From assembly GCA_017446885.1 (NCBI GenBank), contig JAFSOR010000016.1, positions 1-56,864 of the forward strand: DNA of 56,864 nt, given 5' to 3'. The notes beneath the pieces were generated by a model. It was not told the origin of the DNA. It worked only from the letters and a program-made list of their open reading frames with translations, and searched no databases. Made by a program: the position numbers and the translations under genes. This stretch comes from Spirochaetia bacterium (lineage in GTDB: Bacteria; Spirochaetota; Spirochaetia; CADAEX01). Shown here piece by piece: positions 8,024 through 16,765 of this stretch (positions within the stretch are counted from its first letter, which is position 1; each line of letters starts with the position of its first letter).

Positions 8024-9019
8024 TTAAACTATATTTTTATCTGTGTCCATATATGTAAGCACAGTTCCTATATTCTTTTCTTCTGCAATTTTGATAAGTC
8101 TCTGGCAAAGTGCGATGTCATGGATAGCAAGTCCGTAGTTGTGGTCAAGGATAGTTTCGTCATCACTTTCTCTTCCAGGTTTCTTGCCGCTGATAATCTC
8201 GCCAAGCTGTGCATATGGGTCTGGGAGCTCGCTATAATAGCCGTGGTCATCGATATTTGACTCTCTGAACTGACCCCAGTCATCCACGATGAACTTGTCT
8301 GCCTTGAACGGATAATCCTTTGTCCAGCCGCTGGAGTGAACAGGCATTACCAGTGCACCTTTCTTAACCCATTCTCTGTTGAATACAGGCTCTGTAATTT
8401 TTCCGGTACAGGTAATTACGATGTCGGAATCTCTGATTGCTGCCTCGGCTGTCGGCTCGACAATAACGTTAAGCTTTGCTCTTTCCTTGACATACTGGGT
8501 GAAAGACTCAACCATCTTCGGGTTCACATCAAATACTTTTACTGTGTCCAGTGTAGGAATAACCTTCTGGATATTTGCGGCATGAACTCTTCCCTGAATT
8601 CCTGTTCCGATTATTGTGAAAACTTTTGCATTCTTAGGAGCAAGATGCTTTGCAGCAGCCGCAGATACAGCACCGGTTCTTATTCCAGTAGTCCATGCGC
8701 AGTCAAGGATTGCTGTAGGGAATCCCTCTTTGTCGTCGTTCAGGACTGTGAGTCCGGTGATACCAGGAAGTCCTTTGGCCGCATTTGCAGAGAATCCGCT
8801 TACCCATTTAATTCCGGCTGCATGGATACGTGGCAGGTAACCAGGCATTGCATGGAAGAAAGAAATGGGGTCTGGGTGAATTGCTGGTTTTTTCGGGTTT
8901 ACATAGAAACCTTCTGAATGTTCTGTCAATACTTTTTCTACAACTTCCACAACTGTCTCGAAGCTGACATTCATCGAAAGAATATCTTCGTGCGAAAGAT
9001 ATCTAAGCATTTTTTTCAT
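8024..9019 (-). CDS. Ornithine cyclodeaminase / mu-crystallin family NAD(P)-dependent enzyme
   Basis: 331 residues, normal length for the family. The Rossmann motif TIIGTGIQGRVHAANI lies at about residues 137-152. The preceding segment TTGIRTGAVSAAAAKHLAPK is the characteristic substrate-loop region. Relatives include ornithine cyclodeaminase, alanine dehydrogenase, ketimine reductases and iminosuccinate reductase; the sequence alone does not choose between them. It sits between the TRAP permease and the aminotransferase genes with short gaps, which suggests it forms or reduces an imine or keto acid derived from the imported compound. The enzyme should be cytoplasmic. Confidence 0.85.
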   Translation of the reverse strand: MKKMLRYLSHEDILSMNVSFETVVEVVEKVLTEHSEGFYVNPKKPAIHPDPISFFHAMPGYLPRIHAAGIKWVSGFSANAAKGLPGITGLTVLNDDKEGFPTAILDCAWTTGIRTGAVSAAAAKHLAPKNAKVFTIIGTGIQGRVHAANIQKVIPTLDTVKVFDVNPKMVESFTQYVKERAKLNVIVEPTAEAAIRDSDIVITCTGKITEPVFNREWVKKGALVMPVHSSGWTKDYPFKADKFIVDDWGQFRESNIDDHGYYSELPDPYAQLGEIISGKKPGRESDDETILDHNYGLAIHDIALCQRLIKIAEEKNIGTVLTYMDTDKNIV

Positions 9020-9037
9020 TTTTTATCTCCTTTTATC

Positions 9038-11215
9038 TCAGTCCACCATCTTCTTTGGCTCTGGTGGGATATAGTTTTTAGGGTTCTTCTTATAGATCCA
9101 CTGCATAGCGAACATAAGGCCTATAAGACCGATGCCGAACCAGTCTGAAAGTGTTCCAGGCTTGATTGCAAGACATGCTCCGGCGCAGATAAGGAACCGC
9201 TCCACCAGGAACATCTTTCTGCGTATGAAGCCGGCCATACCGATAGCAAAGCTCAGGGCTCCGATACATGCTGTCAGGATTGTGATGAAAATCTTGAATG
9301 TGAACGGCTGTGTTCCTATAAGGAGCGATGTGTTGAATACAAAGATGTATGGAACTATGTATGCAACAGCTGCCAGCCGGACTGCATTGAATGCGGTAGG
9401 CCAGAATGCTGCTCCTGCGATTGCAGATGCGGTATAGGATGTGATAGCAACCGGTGGTGTAAGCTCTGACATGATACCGAAGTAGAAGCAGAACAGGTGT
9501 GCTGCCAGCGGCATAACTCCTACCTTGACCATGATAGGAACTGTCATGATTGTCATAAGGATGTAGTTGGCTGTTGTAGGAACACCCATTCCCAGAATCA
9601 GACAAAGAACCATGGTAAGTACCAGTGTCAGTACAAAGTTGTTCTGAGACAGAGCTGTAAGCAGTGCTGTAAGGGCTGGTGTAAGTCCGGTAAGTCCCGC
9701 TGTACCTACTACAAATCCTGCTGCAGCACATGGGATTGCAACAACGGTAAGAGTCTGTCCTGCGCTTGAGAAGATGCCCCAGAGGCTCTTAAGGTTAAGG
9801 CGTGTCTTCTTGTCAATCATGCTCAGAACTACTGCTGTTATGAATGCTGCAAAAGGAGCATACAGGGCAGAGAAGCCCAGGATAAGCAGGGTAACCAGGA
9901 TGATAACAGGGAGGAACAGGTAGCACTTGCGTGCAGCCTCGCCCTTCCACTTTGGAAGCTCAGACTTAGGAAGTCCGATAGCACCTATCTTGTGGGCCTC
10001 GAAGTGAATCATGGTGAATACCGATACATAGTAGAGTGCTGCCGGCAGTGCGGCTGCCACTACGATTGAGAGGTAGCTTACACCCAGGTACTCTGCCATG
10101 ATGAATGCGGCTGAGCCCATTACAGGAGGGGTAATCTGCCCACCCAGAGAAGAAGCTGCTTCGGTAGCTCCTGCAAGGGCTGCAGGAATACCAGTCTTCT
10201 TCATAAGAGGAATTGTGATTACACCTGTGGTCGCAACGTTTGATGTGGAAGAACCGGAGAGCATGGCGAACATGGAAGATGCCACTACGGCCATCTTTGC
10301 AGGGCCGCCGACCATGGAACCGAACACACCCTTTGCTATCTTGAGCAGAAGGTCTGCAAGACCTGTTGCATGCAGTGCTGCTCCGAAGAGCAGGAACATT
10401 GCGATATATGTGGAAGAAACTCCGATAGGTGTTGACCAGATACCTACGTCTGTAAGGTAGAAGTGACGCATTATCATGGAAACCTTGAATCCAGGGTGCC
10501 ACAATACGCCGCCGCAAAGGTAGCCGAACTTGCAGTAAAGAATCATGATTATGCCGATTGTCATAAGGACACGGCCTATTGAACGTCTGGTTGCCTCAAG
10601 TATACATATGAGCAGCCATACGCCCATGATCTGGTCTATCAGGTATACATTTCCCTGTCTCATCACAATCTCGTTCGTAAAGAGAGTGATGTACCAGCAG
10701 CTCATTATGCTGAGTGCTATGAACAGGTAGTCGTACCAATAGACCTTTGTCTCAACTTCTTCGTTTCTTTTTATTCTCGATTTTTTAGTAAGCCTGTATG
10801 CAATTATGCCCAGGATCAGAATCACCAGAGCATATGCCGCATGGACAGGTGCCGGTGCTGTGATTTTTTTTACATAGAAAGTCAGGAAAATTGTTATAAA
10901 TGCTCCAAGGCCCAGGAAAATGAATGGACCGTAGGGCTCTTTCTTTGCCCCTGAGTTTCTGTTTGCGGAGAACTTCCACATACAGATGCTCAGAGCGAAG
11001 GAAAGGTGAACGCTTCTCTGGATCATGGCAGTGAACAGACCGGCAAAGGCTGTGTACAGGTGGAACAGTCCGAACAGTCCTGCTGCGATAATCAGAATGG
11101 TGGTGTCGCGCTTTCCTAAAGTTCTGTATCCAGTAATCTGCTTCTCAAGCTTGTCAGACTTCTCCTGGATGAACTTCATTTCTTGTTCGACAGTCATTTT
11201 TGAACTATCACTCAT
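9038..11215 (-). CDS. TRAP transporter fused permease (4TM/12TM, TAXI type)
   Basis: 725 residues with many hydrophobic helices. The N-terminal part replaces the small DctQ subunit and the rest is DctM-like, with GMGVPTTANYILM, STSNVATTGVITIPLMKK and the SSLGGQITPPVMGSAAFIMAE segment typical of TAXI-associated fused permeases. It imports an organic acid or amino acid using an ion gradient, together with the binding protein encoded at 12026-13009. AAGGAG precedes the ATG at 11215. A strong intrinsic terminator lies upstream, between this gene and the racemase gene, so it is probably expressed at a lower level than the receptor. Confidence 0.93.
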   Translation of the reverse strand: MSDSSKMTVEQEMKFIQEKSDKLEKQITGYRTLGKRDTTILIIAAGLFGLFHLYTAFAGLFTAMIQRSVHLSFALSICMWKFSANRNSGAKKEPYGPFIFLGLGAFITIFLTFYVKKITAPAPVHAAYALVILILGIIAYRLTKKSRIKRNEEVETKVYWYDYLFIALSIMSCWYITLFTNEIVMRQGNVYLIDQIMGVWLLICILEATRRSIGRVLMTIGIIMILYCKFGYLCGGVLWHPGFKVSMIMRHFYLTDVGIWSTPIGVSSTYIAMFLLFGAALHATGLADLLLKIAKGVFGSMVGGPAKMAVVASSMFAMLSGSSTSNVATTGVITIPLMKKTGIPAALAGATEAASSLGGQITPPVMGSAAFIMAEYLGVSYLSIVVAAALPAALYYVSVFTMIHFEAHKIGAIGLPKSELPKWKGEAARKCYLFLPVIILVTLLILGFSALYAPFAAFITAVVLSMIDKKTRLNLKSLWGIFSSAGQTLTVVAIPCAAAGFVVGTAGLTGLTPALTALLTALSQNNFVLTLVLTMVLCLILGMGVPTTANYILMTIMTVPIMVKVGVMPLAAHLFCFYFGIMSELTPPVAITSYTASAIAGAAFWPTAFNAVRLAAVAYIVPYIFVFNTSLLIGTQPFTFKIFITILTACIGALSFAIGMAGFIRRKMFLVERFLICAGACLAIKPGTLSDWFGIGLIGLMFAMQWIYKKNPKNYIPPEPKKMVD

Positions 11216-11239
11216 AAAAGCTCCTTCATGTTGTGTGAT

Positions 11240-11273
11240 AAAAAAATGCTGCCCCGCTTACGCAGAGCAGCAC
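11240..11273 (-). terminator. Intra-operon terminator/attenuator
   Basis: On the minus strand TGCTGCTCTGC (11272-11262) pairs with GCGGGGCAGCA (11257-11247) through 11 base pairs including two G-T pairs, with a GTAA tetraloop and seven T. It lies between the racemase stop (11290) and the permease start (11215), so only part of the transcription should reach the permease. Confidence 0.8.
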
Positions 11274-11289
11274 ATATCACTGCTCTTGA

Positions 11290-12015
11290 TCAGCAGTCGA
11301 GTGGATAATCTTTTCTCACAATAGCGGCATGAACCATCTGTGTGAGTGTAAGAATATCGAATACAGGCTTGTTAATAAGCTTCTGTATATCCCGTGCAAA
11401 AGGCGGGAGGTCTGTGCACTCTATGAGAAGGGCTCCCATGTCGGGGTTTTCCTCGTAGAGCTTGCCGACTTCGTACAGAACATCCTTGCGGAGTACATCC
11501 ATATTCAGGTCTGTTCTGACACGGTCAATAATTACATCCCTGAACTCGTCGTGCTGGATCATTCCGGCAATACACACAGGGACATTCTCGCCATGCACTA
11601 TCTTCAAATAATCTGGTGTGAAGCTTCCCTTGTCAGCAACAAGGATTCCCAGCTTGCGGCCACCGATCATCTGGGAGATGAGTGGAACCTGCATTACGCT
11701 GGAAATATAAACAGGGACATTGACTTCGGCTGCAATCTTATCCTGGAGCAGAGCCATAAAGCCGCAGCTTCCAGTGATAGCCTTTACACCCATAGCTTCC
11801 AGCTCTTTTGCAGCTGCGATAAACCGCGGCAGAAGATCTGCACATTTATCCCGCACTACAACAGCCGGAGTTGCTCCGTCAATCACCTTGAAAACAACAG
11901 GGAAGTCAAATGTATGGTGGTTCTTGATATGACCCGGAACCTTATAATAGTAAGATTCGAGGCACATAATTCCAATTTCAGCACCATAGGTGTTAGGTCC
12001 GCCTTTTAAAATCAT
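11290..12015 (-). CDS. Aspartate/glutamate/hydantoin racemase superfamily protein
   Basis: 241 residues. Both catalytic cysteines of the cofactor-independent racemase superfamily are present: ITGSCGFMALLQ (Cys near residue 83) and LIECTDLPPFA (Cys near 199). The superfamily covers Asp/Glu racemase, hydantoin racemase, maleate isomerase and arylmalonate decarboxylase, and the substrate is not evident. It starts 10 bases after the receptor gene, so receptor and racemase are co-transcribed. An enzyme that adjusts the stereochemistry of the imported compound is a reasonable inference. Confidence 0.8.
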   Translation of the reverse strand: MILKGGPNTYGAEIGIMCLESYYYKVPGHIKNHHTFDFPVVFKVIDGATPAVVVRDKCADLLPRFIAAAKELEAMGVKAITGSCGFMALLQDKIAAEVNVPVYISSVMQVPLISQMIGGRKLGILVADKGSFTPDYLKIVHGENVPVCIAGMIQHDEFRDVIIDRVRTDLNMDVLRKDVLYEVGKLYEENPDMGALLIECTDLPPFARDIQKLINKPVFDILTLTQMVHAAIVRKDYPLDC

Positions 12016-12025
12016 AGTATCTTCC

Positions 12026-13009
12026 TTATTTGATAAGACCTTTGTCCTTGAAGAACTTCTCTGCGCCTGGGTGCCATGGAATTACACCGCGCATCTTAAC
12101 CATGTTCTCCGGGGTGATATACTTTGTCATGCCGTGTACAGCCTGAATTTCGTCAATTCCCTTGACCATACAATCCAGCATGTTGTAAACATAGTCTGCG
12201 GAAAGGTCTGGAAGTGCTGCGAAGATAGATCCTGTTGTGATAAGCTGAACATCCTCGTCAACGCCATTGTATGTTCCAGCCTTCATAGTTTCAGTTCCAT
12301 ATGCTGGATAGAGTTTCAGGAATTCAGGAATCTCTTTTGCAGGATCTTTGAATCCAAGGATTCTTACAGGGCGGGCAGATGCGAGCTCGATGATAGATCC
12401 AGATGGCCATGCTGTTGCATATCCTGCCATATCAAGCTGCTTATCCTGCATACCGGTAACACGCTCTGTATGTGTAAGAGGTCTCCAGTCTACATCCTTA
12501 ATCTCCATTCCGTAGAATTTAAGGATTGCCTCATACTGCAGAAGGTCTCCGGAACCAGCAGCGCCCGGGGAGATTTTCTTTCCCCTAAGGTCTGCGAATG
12601 ACTTGATGTCGCTGTCTTTCCATACAGCAGCCTGCATTCCTGTAGGGAACAGGTTACATACGAAGCTTACATCGTGCCATTCACCTTCTTTTGCGAAGTT
12701 TCCTTTTCCGTTGTATGCGTCATCGATGATTACAGTGTTGATCATACCAAGCTGGTACTCTCTCTGCTTCATAAGACGGATGTTCTCTCCAGAACCACCG
12801 GATGCCTGAACTGTAAGAACATAGTCTGAATACTTTCTAATCTGGTTTGATACAGCAGCTGCTACAGGGTACCAGCTTCCTGTCATTCCAGATGTTCCGA
12901 TCAATGCACCTTTCTCAGCTGCATTGCTTGTCTGCTCTGCTGCACCAGTTGCGAAAACCAGGCTGCTTACCAAGCAAATCATCATTGCGATTAACAAATA
13001 CTTTTTCAT
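12026..13009 (-). CDS. TAXI-family TRAP transporter solute receptor
   Basis: 327 residues with a cleavable signal peptide (hydrophobic residues about 4-21, ATGAAE at its end). The mature protein begins with the TAXI feature GTSGMTGSWYPVAAAVSNQI and contains VQASGGSGENIRLM and GKKISPGAAGSGD, typical of TAXI receptors. It captures the substrate in the periplasm and hands it to the fused permease. GGAGGA precedes the ATG. It is the first gene of the minus-strand operon and diverges from the LysR gene. Known TAXI substrates include glutamate and other carboxylates; the ligand here is unknown. Confidence 0.92.
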   Translation of the reverse strand: MKKYLLIAMMICLVSSLVFATGAAEQTSNAAEKGALIGTSGMTGSWYPVAAAVSNQIRKYSDYVLTVQASGGSGENIRLMKQREYQLGMINTVIIDDAYNGKGNFAKEGEWHDVSFVCNLFPTGMQAAVWKDSDIKSFADLRGKKISPGAAGSGDLLQYEAILKFYGMEIKDVDWRPLTHTERVTGMQDKQLDMAGYATAWPSGSIIELASARPVRILGFKDPAKEIPEFLKLYPAYGTETMKAGTYNGVDEDVQLITTGSIFAALPDLSADYVYNMLDCMVKGIDEIQAVHGMTKYITPENMVKMRGVIPWHPGAEKFFKDKGLIK

Positions 13010-13035
13010 ATTTCCTCCATTGATTGATTAATTTC

Positions 13036-13064
13036 ATTTAGAGGCGGCTATGAAAGGTTGTCAA
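13036..13064 (-). promoter_or_regulatory. Promoter of the TAXI/TRAP operon
   Basis: On the minus strand a perfect -35 TTGACA (13064-13059) is separated by 17 bases from a -10-like CTAAAT (13041-13036), upstream of the receptor gene. Confidence 0.55.
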
Positions 13065-13138
13065 ATTTTTGTTAAAAATTTCACATTATAATAGTTTTGC
13101 TTTATCTACATCATTTATTTTCTTTATATATAAGTTGT

Positions 13139-13163
13139 ATTTCAGTAGTTTTATAACTGAAAT
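13139..13163. promoter_or_regulatory. Dyad in the LysR/TAXI intergenic region, candidate LysR operator
   Basis: ATTTCAGT and ACTGAAAT are perfect inverted 8-base arms separated by nine bases (AGTTTTATA). The dyad lies 28 bases upstream of the LysR start codon and upstream of the divergent receptor promoter, the usual position for a LysR-type binding site. Confidence 0.5.
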
Positions 13164-13190
13164 ATTTTTTCTATGTTATTTTTATAGTGT

Positions 13191-14123
13191 ATGAAGAAGC
13201 TGAACCTTCACCACCTTTATCTTTTTTATTACATCGCAAAGTACAGGTCCATAACCAAGGCGGCCAACTTCCTGGAAATAAGCCAGCCGGCAGTTAGCCT
13301 TCAGATAAAGAACTTTCAGAAAGAATGCGGTGTCCAGCTTTTAGATATAGTGGACAAGAAGATTTACCTGACCCCTGTTGGGAAATCCCTCTACTTTAAA
13401 TGCGAGGAACTTTTTGCCCTTAAAGAGGATGCAGAAGAGATAATTATGGGCAACAAAGAGAATGCCAATGAGATGATAAGCATATGCACCACCCATCCCT
13501 TCGGCGATTACTATATGGGCAGTTTCCTTCCTTCTCTTATAAACAAATTTCAGGATAACCTGCGACTCTCCATAACCACCGACAGCTCAGACTTTATCCT
13601 GGAAAAAACCCTGGAGCTGGAAACAGACCTGGGAATAGTAGGAAAGACTGTAAAACACCCAAAACTGGTCATAAAGCCCCTTTTGCGAGAATCGCTGCAC
13701 CTTATATGCAACCCGAATCATGAGCTGGCCGACAAGCTTATAATTCACCCCTCAGACCTGGTAAACTATCCTTTTGTCACCCACGAGCCTGGGTCATCAA
13801 CCCGAAAGGCTATAGAGGATTATTCTGCAAAAAACAATATTAAGCTGAACGTGATTGACGAGATTTACTCGCCGCGCCTTGTGGCAGACATTGTCGGAGG
13901 CACCAACAGCATCTCTATAATCTCAAGGCATATAATCAGCGATTATGTAAAGAGCAGAAAGCTTAAATCTATACCGATTGATGGCGGACTTTTCCGTTAT
14001 TTCTTCCTTATTTATCATAAAGAAAAATATATTTCTCCGGTGCTTCAGCAGGTCATAAACGCACTAGAGATCTGGTGCGATAATTATAACAGGGAAGTGC
14101 TTCTTAATATATCAAAGGATTGA
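13191..14123 (+). CDS. LysR-family transcriptional regulator
   Basis: 310 residues. The N-terminal winged HTH is clear (LHHLYLFYYIAKYRSITKAA, then EISQPAVSLQIKNFQKECG), followed by a periplasmic-binding-protein-like effector domain from about residue 90. It is divergent from the TAXI/TRAP operon and directly precedes the dehydratase gene, with which it overlaps or nearly abuts, so it probably controls both. There is no recognisable ribosome binding site before the ATG; TATAGT ends only two bases away. The effector is presumably the transported compound or a product of it. Confidence 0.93.
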   Translation: MKKLNLHHLYLFYYIAKYRSITKAANFLEISQPAVSLQIKNFQKECGVQLLDIVDKKIYLTPVGKSLYFKCEELFALKEDAEEIIMGNKENANEMISICTTHPFGDYYMGSFLPSLINKFQDNLRLSITTDSSDFILEKTLELETDLGIVGKTVKHPKLVIKPLLRESLHLICNPNHELADKLIIHPSDLVNYPFVTHEPGSSTRKAIEDYSAKNNIKLNVIDEIYSPRLVADIVGGTNSISIISRHIISDYVKSRKLKSIPIDGGLFRYFFLIYHKEKYISPVLQQVINALEIWCDNYNREVLLNISKD

Positions 14124-14131
14124 AAACTGCC

Positions 14132-15688
14132 ATGAAATCATATCCCTCTATCTTCAACCACGTGCTGGGACCGGTGGCTCCCGGCCCTTCAAGCTCAAAC
14201 ACAGCGGCCCCATACCGGATAGGCGATCTGGTGCATCAGATTGTGGGCAGAGTACCAGAAAAAGTTTTTATGGAGCTGGCTTCCAGCACCAGCTTTGCAC
14301 GCACCTTTCTGGGGAGCAAAAGCGACCTGGCCCTTATAAGCGGTCTTTTGGGCAAGGACATTAAAAAATACGACATTGCAAAGGCCTATAAAGATGCAAA
14401 GAAAGCAGGGCTTTCCATAGAGTTCGACACCACAGGCTGGGCCGGGCTTGGAACTATGAAAGGAAGCCGCATCCATGTGGATGACATGATTATAATTGCC
14501 GACTCAACTGGTGGCGGGACAGTGCTTATAAAAGAGATTGACGGCTGCAGTCTGGATGTAAAAGGAGACTGTTATGTACTCCTTCTTTTTACTGATTCAA
14601 AACGTGCGCCAAAACTTGAGAAAGCCTTTGCATCATTCAGTCCTGTCTGCTCAAAAGGCAATGATAAAAAAGCAATCATAACCATATCCTACGCAGACCC
14701 GGCTTTAAAAAAGAAGTTGGAAGTTCTGGCAAAGGCAAATGAGAAGCTGTTTGACAAAGCAAGCTTCCTTAACCCGGTGCATCCTGTGGTATGCAACCTA
14801 AAAGCCGAGCCGCCGTTCCAGACCGCCGCAGAACTCTGCGATTTCTGCAGGAAAAAGAGGCTCAGCATTTGGCAGGCAGCAATAAAGTACGAGGCTGCAA
14901 TAAGCGGCTGGAAAGAGAAAGAGGTATATCAGTATGCCGCAGAACTGTGGGATATATGTCTTGAGGGAATAGTCCGGGGTGCCGAAGGAAACTTTGATAT
15001 TGGCGGCATGATTACCCCAAAGGCGAATCTGCTTCTGAAAAAATATATAAATAAAAAGAATAAAAAATTCTTCTCCACCGGCATACTGGACTTTGCTGTA
15101 CCGCTGTCGCTGGGGGTAATGGAATACAGCAATGCTTCCGGCATAATTGTCTGCCTGCCTACCGGCGGCTCAAGCGGCATAGTGCCGGCTGCCATATACG
15201 CCGCCGCACAGGATGTAAGCGCCATGGTAAAGGCATTCCTGGCCGCAGGCGTAATCGGGGTTATAATGGCGCGGACTAACAATTTCTCCGGCGGCGCTCT
15301 CGGCTGTCAGGCCGAGATAGGCTGCGGGGCAGCCATGGCAGCCGCTGCGTTGGTGCAGCTTTTGGGCGGGTCGCCAAAACAGGCCTGCGACGCCGCATCT
15401 ATGACATTGCAATGCCTGTCGGGCCTGGTCTGCGACCCTGTGGCGGGAACAGTACAGGTGCCCTGCATAGCCCGGAACATGAGCGCCACAGCCGCAGCAT
15501 TCACCTGCGCCAACGCAGTCATGGCAGGCTTTGATCCAGTTATTCCGTTCGACGAGGAGCACGATGCGTTTGTGACTATAGGAAAGATAGTTTGTAAGTG
15601 CAAAGGAATCGGAGCTACAACAACTCCTACTGGGCAAAAGATTGCCACCGAGATGCAGAAAAAGTATACAAAAAGCAGAAAGGTCTGA
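14132..15688 (+). CDS. Iron-sulfur L-serine dehydratase family protein (fused alpha/beta type)
   Basis: 518 residues from the ATG at 14132; a TTG at 14120 overlapping the LysR stop is possible, but AAGGA would then have no spacing. The N-terminal beta-type domain starts with HVLGPVAPGPSSSNTAAP, and the C-terminal alpha-type domain (from about 245) contains LPTGGSSGIVPAA, GCQAEIGCGAAMAAAA, LVCDPVAG and VPCIARN. These supply the cysteines that hold the [4Fe-4S] cluster in L-serine ammonia-lyases. The reaction would be oxygen-sensitive beta-elimination of a hydroxy amino acid to a keto acid plus ammonia. Serine is the default substrate; co-location with a TRAP system, racemase and transaminase leaves room for a related one. 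Confidence 0.85.
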   Translation: MKSYPSIFNHVLGPVAPGPSSSNTAAPYRIGDLVHQIVGRVPEKVFMELASSTSFARTFLGSKSDLALISGLLGKDIKKYDIAKAYKDAKKAGLSIEFDTTGWAGLGTMKGSRIHVDDMIIIADSTGGGTVLIKEIDGCSLDVKGDCYVLLLFTDSKRAPKLEKAFASFSPVCSKGNDKKAIITISYADPALKKKLEVLAKANEKLFDKASFLNPVHPVVCNLKAEPPFQTAAELCDFCRKKRLSIWQAAIKYEAAISGWKEKEVYQYAAELWDICLEGIVRGAEGNFDIGGMITPKANLLLKKYINKKNKKFFSTGILDFAVPLSLGVMEYSNASGIIVCLPTGGSSGIVPAAIYAAAQDVSAMVKAFLAAGVIGVIMARTNNFSGGALGCQAEIGCGAAMAAAALVQLLGGSPKQACDAASMTLQCLSGLVCDPVAGTVQVPCIARNMSATAAAFTCANAVMAGFDPVIPFDEEHDAFVTIGKIVCKCKGIGATTTPTGQKIATEMQKKYTKSRKV

Positions 15689-16765
15689 TTATTCCGGCTT
15701 ATATTCCCGGGCTATGCGCACTATAGCCTCTGCCGCCTGGGCTGGGGTGCTGTAGAGCCCCAGCCCGCAGAAGGCTGCCGCAGCACAGCCTGTAAGCTCA
15801 CCGTCTGCAATCTCTGGAACCAGCACTGGTCTTCCTGTCAGATTTGCACGCAGCTGGTTCCATGCCCCGTTCTTGGCCTGTCCCCCCGCCATGCGGAGCG
15901 CTGTGACTGCGCAGCCTTCGCCCTCCAGCGCCTGGAGGGCGCGGCAGAGCATGTTGGCATACTGCTCCGTGTCTTGTTCAATCAGCTCGGCACTATTTTC
16001 TATCCGGGCAGAAATATTTGTGAACCCTGGCATAATGTGCGGCATTACACGAAGCTCTGGATTATTAATTTTTTTCTCGGCACCGCAGCAATAATTTATC
16101 CCCTCCGAGGTTCCTGCCCGGTCGCAGACTAAGCCGCCCTCAAGGGTTGCAGTACCAAGTATTGCCATAAGAAAGTCGCTGCCGCCGGCAAACACAGGGG
16201 TTCCTTTTTTTATACCGAAAAGCTCTTCTGCAACTTTTGTCACCTTTCCTATCTTCTTTCCAGTATGCACAAAAGGTGGCAGCTTTTTAAAGTCAATTCC
16301 ATTATGCTCGGCCTCTTCCTTTGTCCAGAAGAAGGGAATAAAACGGTCGTCAAAAACTGGGGCCGCACATTCACCAGTAAGAAGCCAGTTGAAGTAGCCA
16401 TCCATAGTCAGGAATTGATTTGTGGTTTCATATTCTCTGGCACTGTTTTCCTTAAGCCACATAAGCTTTGGCAGATAGAGTGACTGCCCCTCAAAAACCG
16501 CTGTCTCGTGTTTTTCATTCCAGAAAAGAGGCTTTCCAAAAGTGGTATTTTTTTTAAGGGGAATAAAGGTGGGACCGTTGCCGCTTACAACAACGGCATC
16601 AATAAAAAAAGTGCGGCCCAACTTGCCCATAAGCTCTTTTAAAGCCTGAGGCCAGACCACACTTTTATTATAATAAACACGCCCGTCCGATACCAGCTTT
16701 CCCTCCGAGGAGATTACAGCCCCTTTCAGGCTGGAGGTGCCGATATCAAGACAGAGTGCATACAT
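15689..16765 (-). CDS. FGGY-family carbohydrate kinase, short form
   Basis: 358 residues from the ATG at 16765, which overlaps the prs stop by one base (TGATG); a GTG one codon upstream is also possible. LDIGTSSLKGAVI is the phosphate-1 loop, VVSGNGPTFIPL and AGTSEGINYCCG follow, and RMAGGQAKNGAWNQLRANL matches the FGGY C-terminal signature. The family is usually about 480-500 residues, so parts of the N-terminal domain are reduced. It should phosphorylate a sugar or polyol with ATP. It is co-transcribed behind prs, and its stop directly abuts the stop of the convergent dehydratase gene with no base between. Confidence 0.8.
   Translation of the reverse strand: MYALCLDIGTSSLKGAVISSEGKLVSDGRVYYNKSVVWPQALKELMGKLGRTFFIDAVVVSGNGPTFIPLKKNTTFGKPLFWNEKHETAVFEGQSLYLPKLMWLKENSAREYETTNQFLTMDGYFNWLLTGECAAPVFDDRFIPFFWTKEEAEHNGIDFKKLPPFVHTGKKIGKVTKVAEELFGIKKGTPVFAGGSDFLMAILGTATLEGGLVCDRAGTSEGINYCCGAEKKINNPELRVMPHIMPGFTNISARIENSAELIEQDTEQYANMLCRALQALEGEGCAVTALRMAGGQAKNGAWNQLRANLTGRPVLVPEIADGELTGCAAAAFCGLGLYSTPAQAAEAIVRIAREYKPE

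Noticed and set aside
14120..14131. TTG at 14120 as the start of the dehydratase
   Set aside because: AAGGA would touch the start codon directly; the ATG at 14132 leaves a usable spacing.
15686..15691. Abutting stop codons of dehydratase and kinase as a sign of a fused or broken gene
   Set aside because: Both proteins are complete at their C-termini; it is only tight convergent packing.
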